The notes beneath the pieces were generated by a model, which was not told the origin of the DNA, ran no database searches, and saw only the letters and a program-made list of their open reading frames with translations. This document shows, in pieces, positions 48,758 to 58,068 of a DNA stretch of 64,000 nt. The DNA comes from KK5 sp034043675 (lineage in GTDB: Bacteria; Pseudomonadota; Gammaproteobacteria; Burkholderiales; Burkholderiaceae_C), in the NCBI RefSeq assembly GCF_034043675.1, contig NZ_JAXCLA010000007.1:310001-374000 (forward strand), read 5' to 3'. Every line of letters starts with the position of its first letter. Within the stretch, counting starts at the first letter, position 1. A program made the translations under genes and the position numbers.

Positions 48758-49069
48758 ATGATGTACGACGTTCCCGCTTCGCCTTCAATGCCATCCACTC
48801 CGCTTGCCGCAGACCAAGCGCATGAACAGTCTGGCAACGAGTCCGCCAACGACCGATTGCGTGACCTGGTTGCAGCTTCGGGTCTTCCGACTGCCGTGGC
48901 GATGACTGTTTTCAACCGGGGTCTCGGCGCCACCGGTTGCACCGAAACCCAATGGAAGGGTTTCCTGGCCGACGCCGGCTCGGCGCGCTTCGTCCCGCTT
49001 TCTGACGACTGGCTGTCACACGCCATCGAGCAGTTCGCACGCATCGGCGTGCCGGGCGAATTGGCATAG
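48758..49069 (+). CDS. Small hypothetical protein
   Basis: 103 residues from ATG 48758 (MMYDVPASPSMP) with AAGGAG about 10 nt upstream. The first 35 residues look disordered. The rest is predicted helical: NDRLRDLVAASGLPTAVAM, VFNRGLGATGCTETQWKGFL and LSDDWLSHAIEQFARIGVP. No signal peptide or known motif. A hairpin (CCCCTC/GAGGGG) lies about 70 bp upstream. It stands alone between the tRNA copies and iorA. Function unknown. Confidence 0.65.
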   Translation: MMYDVPASPSMPSTPLAADQAHEQSGNESANDRLRDLVAASGLPTAVAMTVFNRGLGATGCTETQWKGFLADAGSARFVPLSDDWLSHAIEQFARIGVPGELA

Positions 49070-49231
49070 ATCGGCGTCAAGACGCTCTCGTGCGCTTGGC
49101 GCGCGCCGCACATGCGGCGCAAACACGGCGCAAACGCAATACTGCTAGTCTCCGCGCTGCCAGGAGACCCTCTCGCGGCGTCTCCCGTTGTTGTCTTCCG
49201 ATCGATGAACGACGCACAAGGAGAGCGCCAG

Positions 49232-49732
49232 ATGGGCCAATTGAACGTCAACGGCAGTCCGCGTGAATTCGAGGCCGAGCCCGACACGCCGCTGCTGTGG
49301 GTGCTGCGTGAGCAGCTGGGTCTGACGGGTACCAAGTACGGTTGCGGCATCGCCCAGTGCGGCGCCTGCACCGTGCACCTGGATGGCGTCGCGACGCGCT
49401 CCTGCGTGCGTCCGGTCTCCACCTTGTCCGGCAGCGAGAAGATCGTGACGATCGAGGGCCTGTCCAAGGACGCCAGCCATCCGGTGCAGCGCGCCTGGGA
49501 CGAGTTGGACGTGCCGCAGTGCGGCTTCTGCCAGAGCGGCATGATCATGGCGGCCGTCGTGCTGCTGAAGGCCAAGCCCAAACCCACCGACGCGGACATC
49601 GATGCCGCGATGACCAACATCTGCCGCTGTGGCACCTACAACCGCGTGCGCGCCGCGATCCACCTCGCGGCCGGTCAACTGCAGCGCAAGCAGATCGCCA
49701 TCACGATCCAGACGGAAGGCGGTGTCGCATGA
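49232..49732 (+). CDS. iorA: Molybdenum hydroxylase small [2Fe-2S] subunit (isoquinoline 1-oxidoreductase alpha type)
   Basis: 166 residues, chosen start at 49232 with AAGGAGA about 8 nt upstream. The N-terminal plant-type ferredoxin cluster is YGCGIAQCGACTVHLDG. The C-terminal helical [2Fe-2S] domain has CGFCQSGMIMAA and NICRCGTY. It passes electrons from the molybdenum subunit encoded by the overlapping next gene. Substrate (isoquinoline, aldehyde or another heterocycle) is not predictable. Confidence 0.94.
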   Translation: MGQLNVNGSPREFEAEPDTPLLWVLREQLGLTGTKYGCGIAQCGACTVHLDGVATRSCVRPVSTLSGSEKIVTIEGLSKDASHPVQRAWDELDVPQCGFCQSGMIMAAVVLLKAKPKPTDADIDAAMTNICRCGTYNRVRAAIHLAAGQLQRKQIAITIQTEGGVA

Positions 49733-51885
49733 ACAGCCGCCGTCATTTTCTCAAGACCTCGGTCGGCGCCGCTGGCGGCCTGATGGTCGGCTTCCACATC
49801 CCTGCGCTTGCCGACACTCCGGCCGCCAACCCTGAGTTGAACGCCTGGGTGCTGATCCAGCCGGACGAAACGGTCGTCATCCGCATCGCCCGCTCCGAGA
49901 TGGGCCAAGGCACGCTGACGGGCCTCGCGCAGTTGGTGGCCGAGGAGCTCGGCTGCGACTGGGCTCGCGTGCGCACCGAGTACCCGACACCCGGCCAGAA
50001 CCTCGCGCGCAATCGCGTCTGGGGCAGCTTTTCGACCGGCGGCAGCCGAGGCATCCGCGAGTCCAACGACTACGTGCGCAAGGGCGGCGCGGCGGCGCGG
50101 ATGATGCTCGTGGCCGCGGCAGCCGCGCAGTGGCAGTGCGCCGCTGCCGATTGCAAGGTCAGCAGAGGCGAGGTGGTGCACGAGGCCTCCGGCCGGCGCC
50201 TGAGCTACGGCAAGCTCGCCGACGCCGCTGCGCGCCTGCCGGCGCCGACTGACGTCGTGCTGAAGGACCCGTGCGAGTGGAACCTTGCCGGCAAGCCGAT
50301 GAAGCGACTGGACACCCGCGGCAAGCTCGATGGCTCGCAGATCTACGGCATGGACCTGACGATGCCGGGCATGCTGAACGCCGCGATCCGCGCCTGCCCC
50401 GTCTTCGGCGGCAAGGTGAAGGGCTTCGATGCGGCGAAGGTCGCGTCCATGCCTGGCGTGAAGAAGGTGCTGCAGGTGGACGACTCGTCCGTTGCCGTGG
50501 TTGCCGACACCTGGTGGCGCGCGAAGACGGCGCTCGAGGCGCTGGAGATCGTCTGGGACGAGGGGCCGAACGCGAAGACCAGCAGCGCCGACGTCGCCGC
50601 GATGCTGAAGGCCGGCCTCGACGCCGACGACGCCGTGGCCTTCAACAAGCAGGGCGACGCGCGGGCAGGGCTGGCCGGTGCGGCGCGGAAGATCGAGGCC
50701 GTCTACGCCTGCCCGCACCAGAATCACGCGACGATGGAAGTGATGAACGCCACCGCGCGTTGGACGCCGGAGCGCTGCGAGGTCTGGACGCCGACACAGA
50801 ACGGCGAGGCCTCGCTGGCCACCGTCATCGAGACCTCGGGCCTGCCTGCCGCGCAGTGCGAGGTCTACAAGCTGCATCTGGGCGGTGGCTTCGGCCGGCG
50901 CGGTGCGGCGCAGGACTGGGTCGCGCAGGTGGTCAACATCGCCAAGCAGATGCCCGGCACGCCGGTCAAGCTGATCTGGAGCCGCGAGGAGGACATGCAG
51001 CACGGCCGCTACCACCCGGTCACGCAGTGCAAGCTGCAGGCCGGCATCGACGCGAGTGGCAAGGTCACGGCGCTGCACATGCGGATCTCCGGCCAGTCCA
51101 TCGTCGCCGGGCTGTTTCCCGAGAACATCAAGAACGGTCTGGACCCGGTCGTGTTCCAGGGCCTGAACCCGGGTGGGGCCGAGGGCGCCTTCGGCTACGC
51201 CGTGCCGAACCTGCTGATCGACCACGCGATGCGCAACCCTCCGGTGCCGCCGGGCTTCTGGCGCGGCGTGAACCTGAATCAGAACGCGATCTACCTGGAG
51301 TGCTTCATCGACGAAGTGGCCCATGCGTTGAAGCGCGATCCGCTGGCCCTGCGCCGCGAGCTGCTGGCGAACTCGCCCAAGCACCTGGCCGTGCTGAACG
51401 CAGTGGCGGAGAAGGGCGGCTGGGGCAAGCTGGCGCCCAAGGGCCACTACCGCGGCCTCGCGCAGATCATGGGCTTCGGCAGCTACGTGGCGGCTTGCGC
51501 CGAGATCTCGGTCGACCGCAAGAGCGGGGAAGTTCGGGTCCACAAGATCACCGCGGCCACCGACCCAGGCCATGCCGTCAACCCGCAGCAGATCGCGGCG
51601 CAGGTCGAAGGCTCGTTCGCCTACGGCCTGTCGGCCGCGCTGTTCGGCCAGTGCACGCTGAAGGACGGCCGCATCGAGCAGAGCAACTTCGGCGACTACC
51701 CGGTGATGAAGATGGAGCACATGCCCAAGGTCGAGGCCATCGTGATGCCCTCGGGCGGCTTCTGGGGCGGCGTCGGCGAGCCGACGATCGCCGTCGCAGC
51801 GCCGGCCGTGCTGAATGCGGTGTTCGCGGCCACCGGCAAGCGCATCCGCGAGCTGCCGCTGCGGCTGCACAGCCTGAAGGCCTGA
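49729..51885 (+). CDS. iorB: Molybdenum hydroxylase large subunit (isoquinoline 1-oxidoreductase beta type)
   Basis: 718 residues, overlapping iorA by 4 bp. The Tat-like leader SRRHFLKTSVGAAGGLMVG (twin Arg) suggests export with the folded cofactor. Molybdopterin-binding stretches follow: SEMGQGTLTGLAQLVAEELG, TGGSRGIRES and LHLGGGFGRRG. The C-terminal GGFWGGVGEPTIA carries the catalytic glutamate of the xanthine-oxidase family. Length matches IorB. It hydroxylates an N-heterocycle or oxidises an aldehyde; the electron acceptor may be a c-type cytochrome. soxX starts 14 bp downstream. Confidence 0.94.
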   Translation: MNSRRHFLKTSVGAAGGLMVGFHIPALADTPAANPELNAWVLIQPDETVVIRIARSEMGQGTLTGLAQLVAEELGCDWARVRTEYPTPGQNLARNRVWGSFSTGGSRGIRESNDYVRKGGAAARMMLVAAAAAQWQCAAADCKVSRGEVVHEASGRRLSYGKLADAAARLPAPTDVVLKDPCEWNLAGKPMKRLDTRGKLDGSQIYGMDLTMPGMLNAAIRACPVFGGKVKGFDAAKVASMPGVKKVLQVDDSSVAVVADTWWRAKTALEALEIVWDEGPNAKTSSADVAAMLKAGLDADDAVAFNKQGDARAGLAGAARKIEAVYACPHQNHATMEVMNATARWTPERCEVWTPTQNGEASLATVIETSGLPAAQCEVYKLHLGGGFGRRGAAQDWVAQVVNIAKQMPGTPVKLIWSREEDMQHGRYHPVTQCKLQAGIDASGKVTALHMRISGQSIVAGLFPENIKNGLDPVVFQGLNPGGAEGAFGYAVPNLLIDHAMRNPPVPPGFWRGVNLNQNAIYLECFIDEVAHALKRDPLALRRELLANSPKHLAVLNAVAEKGGWGKLAPKGHYRGLAQIMGFGSYVAACAEISVDRKSGEVRVHKITAATDPGHAVNPQQIAAQVEGSFAYGLSAALFGQCTLKDGRIEQSNFGDYPVMKMEHMPKVEAIVMPSGGFWGGVGEPTIAVAAPAVLNAVFAATGKRIRELPLRLHSLKA

Positions 51886-51899
51886 GCAAAGTGCGTGAC

Positions 51900-52277
51900 A
51901 TGCGGGGTCAGGTCTTGATGCTGGCCCTCCTGACCGCCATGCATGCTCACGCAGAGCCCGGCGATCCGGCGCGCGGCCGCGCCATAGTCGCGAGCCGCCA
52001 GCAGGGCCTGTGCCTGCTGTGCCACAGCGCGCCGATCCCCGAAGAGCGCTTCCAGGGCACGCTGGCGCCCGATCTGGCCGGCGCTGGTTCGCGCTGGACA
52101 GCGGCGCAGCTGCGCGCCAAGCTCGCCGACGGCCGGCGCGACAACCCGGCCAGCATCATGCCGGCCTACTACAGCACGGAGGGCCTGCAGCAGGTCGGCG
52201 AGACCTGGCGCGGGCGCACGATCTTCACGGCCCAGCAGCTGGACGATGTGGTTGCCTACCTGGAGACGCTCAAGTGA
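51900..52277 (+). CDS. soxX: Sulfur-oxidation c-type cytochrome SoxX
   Basis: 125 residues. A short signal (GQVLMLALLTAMHAHA) precedes a monohaem cytochrome with CLLCH and the distal methionine in SIMPAYYS, plus APDLAGAGSRWTAAQLRAKL, all typical of SoxX. Forms the SoxAX complex that links sulfur compounds to the SoxY carrier. The start is ATG 51900 or GTG 51891. It lies 14 bp after iorB and overlaps soxY by 4 bp. Confidence 0.9.
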   Translation: MRGQVLMLALLTAMHAHAEPGDPARGRAIVASRQQGLCLLCHSAPIPEERFQGTLAPDLAGAGSRWTAAQLRAKLADGRRDNPASIMPAYYSTEGLQQVGETWRGRTIFTAQQLDDVVAYLETLK

Positions 52278-52699
52278 AGCGCCGCGCCTTGCTCGGCTGG
52301 CTGGCGCTCAGCGGGCAACTGGCGAGCGCCAGCACCGAGGAGCTGCGCGCGGCCATCCTCCTCTACACCGGCGGCGTGGAGCCGAAGCCGGGTGGCGTGC
52401 AGATCGACATCGCACCGCTGGTCGAGAACGGCAACGCCGTGCCGGTGACCTTGCGCGTGGATGACAGTCCGATGCGGCCGGACGACTACGTGCAGGGCAT
52501 TGCTCTGTTCAACCAGCTGAACCCGCAGCGCGACGTCGCGCGCTTCAGCCTGACGCCCGCCTCTGGCAAGGCTCAAGTGGCCACGCGGATCCGCCTCGCC
52601 ACGAGCCAGCAACTCGTGGCGGTGGCCAAGCTCAGCGACGGCAGCTATCGCTCGCAGGCGGTGGATGTGGTCGTCACGCTGGCGGCCTGCGTCGAATAG
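52274..52699 (+). CDS. soxY: Sulfur carrier protein SoxY, atypical C-terminus
   Basis: 141 residues from GTG 52274, with an N-terminal export signal (RRALLGWLALSGQLASA). The SoxY Ig-like fold is evident in VQIDIAPLVENGNAVPVTL and LFNQLNPQRDVARFSLTP. The chain ends VVVTLAACVE. The canonical swinging arm, GGCGG at the very end, is replaced by AACVE, though one cysteine is kept near the terminus. It should pair with SoxZ, encoded 16 bp downstream. Whether this variant still carries sulfur intermediates is uncertain. Confidence 0.85.
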   Translation: MKRRALLGWLALSGQLASASTEELRAAILLYTGGVEPKPGGVQIDIAPLVENGNAVPVTLRVDDSPMRPDDYVQGIALFNQLNPQRDVARFSLTPASGKAQVATRIRLATSQQLVAVAKLSDGSYRSQAVDVVVTLAACVE

Positions 52700-52715
52700 T
52701 GGAGAGGAAGGCTGC

Positions 52716-53036
52716 ATGGCGCGCGTGCTGATCACGATGCCGGCCGAGGCGAAGCGCGGCGAGATCATCGAGATCCGCTGCCTGATCGCCCATCCGATGG
52801 AGACGGGCTATCGCACCGGAGACGACGGCCGGCGCCTGACCCGCAACATCATCCGCCGCTTCCGCTGCTCCTTCGGTGGCGAGCCGGTGTTCAGCGCCGA
52901 GCTGTTCCCCGCCGTGGCGGCCAACCCGCTGATCAGCTTCTGGCTGCGCGCCAGCGAAAGCGGCGAGCTGCGCTTCAGCTGGGAGGGCGACGAGGGCTTT
53001 TCGCAGGCCGAGACGCGGGTGCTGACGGTGACATGA
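52716..53036 (+). CDS. soxZ: Sulfur carrier subunit SoxZ
   Basis: 106 residues. The beta-sandwich is recognisable from IEIRCLIAHPMETGYRTG, NIIRRFRCSFGGEPVFSAEL and ISFWLRASESGELRFSW. No signal peptide; SoxZ is usually co-exported with SoxY by the latter's signal. The ATG has GGAGAGGAAGG upstream. Its stop overlaps soxA by 4 bp. Confidence 0.93.
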   Translation: MARVLITMPAEAKRGEIIEIRCLIAHPMETGYRTGDDGRRLTRNIIRRFRCSFGGEPVFSAELFPAVAANPLISFWLRASESGELRFSWEGDEGFSQAETRVLTVT

Positions 53037-53767
53037 GACGCGCGCTGGTCGCCCTGCTGCTGTTGCCGCTGCTGCTGGGCGCCAGTGCGCCGCGCCGCAG
53101 CGGCTACGACATGATGAGCCCCGCGCTGCAGGCGATGCAGCGCGACGACGGCAGCAACCCGGCCATGCTTTGGGCCGACGGCGGCCGGGCGTTGTGGCAG
53201 CAGTGGGCCTGCGGCCGTTGCCATGCACCTGCCGAGCAGTCGATGCGTGGCGTGGCGGCGCGCTATCCGGCCTTCGACGCGGCGCTGAAGAAGCCGATCA
53301 CCTTGGCTCAACGCATCCAGCAGTGCCGGCGTCTCGACCACGGCGCCGAGCTGCCCCCCGAGAGCGAAGACCTGCTGAGCATCAGCGCCTGGATCGCGCT
53401 GCAGTCGCGCGGGCAACCGGTGGCGCCGCCGGCCGATGAGCGGCTGCAGCCCTTCCGCGCGCGGGGCCAGGTCTTGTTCGAGCGGCGCATCGGCCAGCTG
53501 AACCTGTCCTGCGCGCAGTGCCATGACCAGCGCGCCGGCGAGAAGCTGGGCGGCAGCACGATCCCCGAGGCGCACCCGACCGGCTACCCGCTGTACCGGC
53601 TCGAATGGCAGGGCCTGGGTTCCCTGCAGCGGCGCCTGCGCAACTGCGCGGCCGGCGTGCGCGCTCAGCCCTGGGACTGGAACGCCGAGGAAATGGTGGA
53701 TCTGGAGCTCTACCTGATGCAGCGCGCCGCGGGCATGGCTATGGACGCACCGGCGGTGCGACCATAA
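53033..53767 (+). CDS. soxA: Sulfur-oxidation dihaem c-type cytochrome SoxA
   Basis: 244 residues. A signal peptide (RRALVALLLLPLLLGASA) is followed by SGYDMMSPALQAMQRDDGSN, typical of SoxA. Two haem-binding motifs are seen, CGRCH and CAQCH, and a late cysteine (RRLRNCAAGVRAQPW) in the position of the catalytic persulfide ligand. It oxidatively couples thiosulfate to the SoxY cysteine. It ends the iorAB-soxXYZA unit; soxB and soxCD are absent here. Confidence 0.93.
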   Translation: MRRALVALLLLPLLLGASAPRRSGYDMMSPALQAMQRDDGSNPAMLWADGGRALWQQWACGRCHAPAEQSMRGVAARYPAFDAALKKPITLAQRIQQCRRLDHGAELPPESEDLLSISAWIALQSRGQPVAPPADERLQPFRARGQVLFERRIGQLNLSCAQCHDQRAGEKLGGSTIPEAHPTGYPLYRLEWQGLGSLQRRLRNCAAGVRAQPWDWNAEEMVDLELYLMQRAAGMAMDAPAVRP

Positions 53768-53776
53768 CGGCGAAGT

Positions 53777-54469
53777 TCAGTGCCGCTTGTACTGGGTGGC
53801 GCCGAACAGCATCTCGCGTGCCTTGTCGGTGATCTGCGGCTGGCGCGCGTTGGCCAGCACCTCGACGCCGCGCTGCACGGCAGGCCGTGCGGCGATCTCG
53901 TCGAACCAGCCCTTGAGGTGCGGGTACTCGCCCATCTCGACGCCCTGGTTCTTCCAGGAGCGCAGCCACGGGAAGATCGCCATGTCGGCGATGCCGTACT
54001 GCTTGCCGGCGATGTAGGTGGACGAGGCCAGGCGCTTGTCCATCACGCCGTACAGGCGCTTGGCCTCGTTCGTGTAGCGGTCGATCGCGTAGGCGATCTT
54101 CTCGGGCGCGTAGATGCGGAAGTGGTGGGCCTGGCCCAGCATCGGGCCAACGCCGCCCATCTGGAACATCAGCCACTGCAGCGCCTCGTACTTGCCGCGT
54201 GTGTCTTCTGGCATGAAGCGGCCCGTCTTGCCGGCCAGATAGAGCAAAATGGCGCCGGACTCGAAGAGGGAAATGGGCCTGCCGTCGGGGCCGTCAGGAT
54301 CGACGATGGCGGGGATCTTGTTGTTGGGGCTGATGGCAAGAAACGCCGACCCGAACTGGGCGCCGCTGCCGATGTCCACTGGAATCACCCGATAGGGGAG
54401 GCCGCATTCCTCCAGCATGATGTGGACCTTGTGGCCGTTCGGCGTGGGCCATGAATAGACTTCGATCAC
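53777..54469 (-). CDS. Nu-class glutathione S-transferase (YfcG/YghU-like disulfide-bond oxidoreductase)
   Basis: 230 residues. The N-terminal thioredoxin-like domain starts MIEVYSWPTPNGHKVHIMLE, with Thr9 and Asn11 in the places used by nu-class enzymes such as YfcG. NNKIPAIVD and FESGAILLYLA bind glutathione. The C-terminal helical domain has LAKTG-like and YGIADMAIFPW, the family's late signature. It probably reduces disulfides with glutathione. Convergent with soxA, 9 bp apart. Confidence 0.92.
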   Translation of the reverse strand: MIEVYSWPTPNGHKVHIMLEECGLPYRVIPVDIGSGAQFGSAFLAISPNNKIPAIVDPDGPDGRPISLFESGAILLYLAGKTGRFMPEDTRGKYEALQWLMFQMGGVGPMLGQAHHFRIYAPEKIAYAIDRYTNEAKRLYGVMDKRLASSTYIAGKQYGIADMAIFPWLRSWKNQGVEMGEYPHLKGWFDEIAARPAVQRGVEVLANARQPQITDKAREMLFGATQYKRH

Positions 54470-54521
54470 CTTGTTGTCCTTGCGCAGTCCCGAGACCTAT
54501 TCCGTTGCATTCTCCTGACTC

Positions 54522-55247
54522 ATGGTTTTAAAGCAAGTCAAACACTGGTTTGTCGCCCGGGCCAACGCAGCGCGCTGGCGGGTCATCCACGACTGGGCCG
54601 AGGGACGTAACGCTCAATTTCGAGTGACACGCGACGGTCAGGGCTTCATGGTCGAGCAGCCCAAGGCGCTGCCGGGGCCGCTGCGGATTGAGTGGGGCGC
54701 CTCGCAGCGCAGCTACATCACCGGGCACGAGCTGCGCATGCGCTGCGAAATGAAGCTGCAGGGCGACCTGCAGCTGCTGGTGCTCGGCCGCGACCTGATG
54801 GAGACGCTGGAGAAGGCGGTCTTCGAGGCCTACACCGACACCCTGAAGACCCGCGTCGACACCGACACGCCCGAAGAGATGCGCTGGCTCGTGATGTTCC
54901 CGAAGCTGACGCAGTTCTCCTCCAAGCTCGTGCGCCAGCGCTTCGGCGTGCTGGGCGTGACCAAGGACCTGGCCGATGCCTGGCTCGAAGGCGAGCTGAG
55001 CGAGCTGCTCGCCCAGTCCTCGCAGGACGTGCTGCCCGAGGGCCAGCCCGTCGTGCTGATGACGATGCGCGGCAACGTGTACCTGCGCACCGCAATGCCG
55101 GTGCCGGACATGGCCAAGATCCAGTCGCTGGTGCGACTGCTGGAGTGCGCCTGCCGGGAGGCCCAGCGCGTCAACGCGAAGCTGTCCGAAGGCAGCCCCT
55201 GGCCGACGACCACTTCGGTCGCCTGGCAGAGTTCCCGCCCGGAGTGA
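54522..55247 (+). CDS. Conserved-looking hypothetical protein
   Basis: 241 residues, cytosolic by appearance (no signal or membrane segment). It looks like a real single-domain protein: ARWRVIHDWAEGRNAQFRVT, then a strand-rich stretch with LRIEWGASQRSYITGHELR and a helical block (LMETLEKAVFEAYTDTLKTR, KLVRQRFGVLGVTKDLADA). I cannot assign a family. It may be a single-copy housekeeping gene of the order. It stands between gst and the convergent phosphotransferase gene. Confidence 0.75.
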   Translation: MVLKQVKHWFVARANAARWRVIHDWAEGRNAQFRVTRDGQGFMVEQPKALPGPLRIEWGASQRSYITGHELRMRCEMKLQGDLQLLVLGRDLMETLEKAVFEAYTDTLKTRVDTDTPEEMRWLVMFPKLTQFSSKLVRQRFGVLGVTKDLADAWLEGELSELLAQSSQDVLPEGQPVVLMTMRGNVYLRTAMPVPDMAKIQSLVRLLECACREAQRVNAKLSEGSPWPTTTSVAWQSSRPE

Positions 55248-55259
55248 GCTGAGCGGCCG

Positions 55260-56339
55260 TCAGTGGCCGCGCTGCGCGAACTGCCAGCCGAGTTCGGCCA
55301 GCGGAACGGCGGCGGCGCCTGCTTCCTTCGCCCGCTCGTTCGATGCCGTGCCGTCCTGCGCGCGCTTCGCGATGCCCTGGACGATAGCCGCCAGGCGGAA
55401 CAGGTTGTAGGCCAGGTAGAAGTTCCAGTCCTTCATCACCGCGTCGACGTCGTGGCGGCCGGTGCGCTCGCAGTAGGCCCGCACATAGCTGCGTTCGTCC
55501 GGGATGCCCAGCTCGGCCAGGTCCGTGCGGCCGCCGAGGCCGCGAGCGGCGCCCGAGGCCTGGATGTGCCAGCTCATGCAGTGATAGCTGAAGTCGGCCA
55601 GCGGGTGGCCCAGCGTCGAGAGCTCCCAGTCGAGCACGGCGATCACGCGCGGCTCGGTCGGGTGGAAGACCATGTTGTCGAGCCGGAAGTCGCCGTGGAC
55701 GATGGATACCTCGTCTTCGTCGCGCGCCGAGGCCGGGATGTGGGCCGGCAGCCAGGCGAGCAATTGGTCCATGGCCGGGTTCGCCACCGTGATCGAAGCC
55801 AGGTACTGCTTGCTCCAGCGGCCGATCTGGCGCTCGAAGTAGTTGCCGGGCTTGCCGTAGGCTGCCAGGCCTACCGCTGCGAAAGCCACGTTGTGAAGCG
55901 CGGCGATCACGCGGTTCATCTCCGTGTAGATCGCGCCGCGCTCGGCGGGGCTCATGCCGGGCAGCGACTGATCCCACAGCACGCGGCCTTCCATGAACTC
56001 CATCAGGTAGAAGGCGCGGCCGATCACCGATTCGTCCTCGCACAGCGCCAGCATGCGCGGCACCGGCACGTCGGTGTTGGCGAGCGCCTTCATCACCGTG
56101 TACTCGCGCTCGATCGCGTGGGCCGAGGGCAGCAGCTTCGCGACCGGACCGGGCTTGGTGCGCATCGCGTAGACGCCAGTAGGCGTGGTCAGCTTGTAGG
56201 TCGGGTTCGACTGGCCGCCCTTGAACTGCGCGATCTCCAGCGGGCCGGCGAAGCCGTCGACATGACGCGTTAGCCAGGCGGTGAGGGCTTCGGTATCCAG
56301 CGGCGTCGTGGGTGCGCGCGTTCCGGTGTAGGCGTCCAT
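55260..56339 (-). CDS. APH-fold phosphotransferase family protein (ACAD10-like)
   Basis: 359 residues. Kinase-like APH fold: a glycine loop region FKGGQSNPTYKLT, ATP-binding Lys in YAMRTKPGPVAKL, the catalytic loop IVHGDFRLDNMVFHP and metal Asp in VLDWELSTLGHPLADFSY. This is the subfamily often encoded with acyl-CoA dehydrogenases; human ACAD10/11 carry it and phosphorylate 4-hydroxyacyl-CoAs. No acyl-CoA dehydrogenase gene is in the window, so it is isolated from its usual partner. The ATG at 56339 fits the family length. Confidence 0.9.
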   Translation of the reverse strand: MDAYTGTRAPTTPLDTEALTAWLTRHVDGFAGPLEIAQFKGGQSNPTYKLTTPTGVYAMRTKPGPVAKLLPSAHAIEREYTVMKALANTDVPVPRMLALCEDESVIGRAFYLMEFMEGRVLWDQSLPGMSPAERGAIYTEMNRVIAALHNVAFAAVGLAAYGKPGNYFERQIGRWSKQYLASITVANPAMDQLLAWLPAHIPASARDEDEVSIVHGDFRLDNMVFHPTEPRVIAVLDWELSTLGHPLADFSYHCMSWHIQASGAARGLGGRTDLAELGIPDERSYVRAYCERTGRHDVDAVMKDWNFYLAYNLFRLAAIVQGIAKRAQDGTASNERAKEAGAAAVPLAELGWQFAQRGH

Positions 56340-56371
56340 GGGTCTCCTGTTCCTTGATCTTCTTGGTGTTT

Positions 56372-57076
56372 TCAGCGGCCTGCGATCGCGAGCAGCTTGT
56401 CCTTGCTCAGCACGACGAGCCGCGTCGGCTCCACGCGCACCGCACCGTCGCGCTCGAAGCCCTTGAGCTCCTGGTTGACGCGCTGGCGCGAGGCGCCGAG
56501 CAGCTGCGCGATGTCTTCCTGCGCGAGCTGTAGGCTGATGCGGATCTCCTCGCCCTGTGGCACGCCGTAAGAGCGAGCCAGCAGCAGCAACTGCTTGGCC
56601 AGGCGCGCGGCCAGCGGTCGTGTGTTGAGGTCTTCGATCTGGTCGAACATCAGGCGCAGGCGCCGGCAGTTCAGGCGCAGCAGCGCGTCGTACAGCTCGA
56701 CGTGGCGAGACAGCAGGTCCTTGAAGTCGGCCTTGCGCACGACCAGCAAGGTCGTTTCGCCGTGGGCGTTGGCATCGTGGGTTCGCGGCATGCCGTCGAA
56801 CAGCGCGATGTCGCCGAACCAGGTGCCGGGCTCGACGTAGGTCAGCGAGATCTGCTTGCCGGAGAGCGAGACCGAGCTGACCCGCACCGCGCCCTTGGCC
56901 ACGCCGATCCATTCCTCGGCCGGCTGGCCGCGGTGGCCCATCAGCGTGCCGTCGGCGACGCGGCGTACGAAGGCGCGCGAGAGGATGTCGCTGCGCAGGG
57001 CGGGCGAGAGGCGCGAGAACCAGGGGCCGGATTCGATGTTGGCGCGTTCAGCAGTGTTGAGATCCGTGCTATTCAT
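56372..57076 (-). CDS. Crp/Fnr family transcriptional regulator
   Basis: 234 residues from ATG 57076. An N-terminal cyclic-nucleotide-binding fold (GWIGV-like, FGDIALFDGMPRTHDANA) and a C-terminal winged helix (ISLQLAQEDIAQLLGASRQR and VNQELKGFERDGAVRV). The iron-sulfur cysteines of Fnr are missing, so oxygen sensing by a cluster is unlikely. The cAMP-site Arg-Ser pair is not evident either. Divergent from the aldolase-family gene; the 117-bp gap may hold shared sites, but I see no clear TGTGA-type palindrome. Confidence 0.9.
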   Translation of the reverse strand: MNSTDLNTAERANIESGPWFSRLSPALRSDILSRAFVRRVADGTLMGHRGQPAEEWIGVAKGAVRVSSVSLSGKQISLTYVEPGTWFGDIALFDGMPRTHDANAHGETTLLVVRKADFKDLLSRHVELYDALLRLNCRRLRLMFDQIEDLNTRPLAARLAKQLLLLARSYGVPQGEEIRISLQLAQEDIAQLLGASRQRVNQELKGFERDGAVRVEPTRLVVLSKDKLLAIAGR

Positions 57077-57193
57077 GCTTTGTCGCTGACGTGACAGCAG
57101 GGCGATGCTGTGATTGCCTATTGTCCACGAGCCGCATCTACGCCAAAACGAGCGCCAAGACGAGCGCCCAGACAACAAGGAGACGAGGAAACC

Positions 57194-57979
<786 letters not shown>

Positions 57980-58068
57980 CGGATCGCCTGACCCCTGAAG
58001 TCCGGGTGCGACCCGGGAATCGGCGGTGGATGCCCATGCTAGAGTGCCGCGAAACCAACAAATGCGGC

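Noticed and set aside
57077..57193. Crp-type operator between the Crp/Fnr and aldolase genes
   Set aside because: Only a 5-bp CAGCA/TGCTG repeat and short ACGAGCGCC direct repeats were found; no TGTGA-N6-TCACA or Fnr box.
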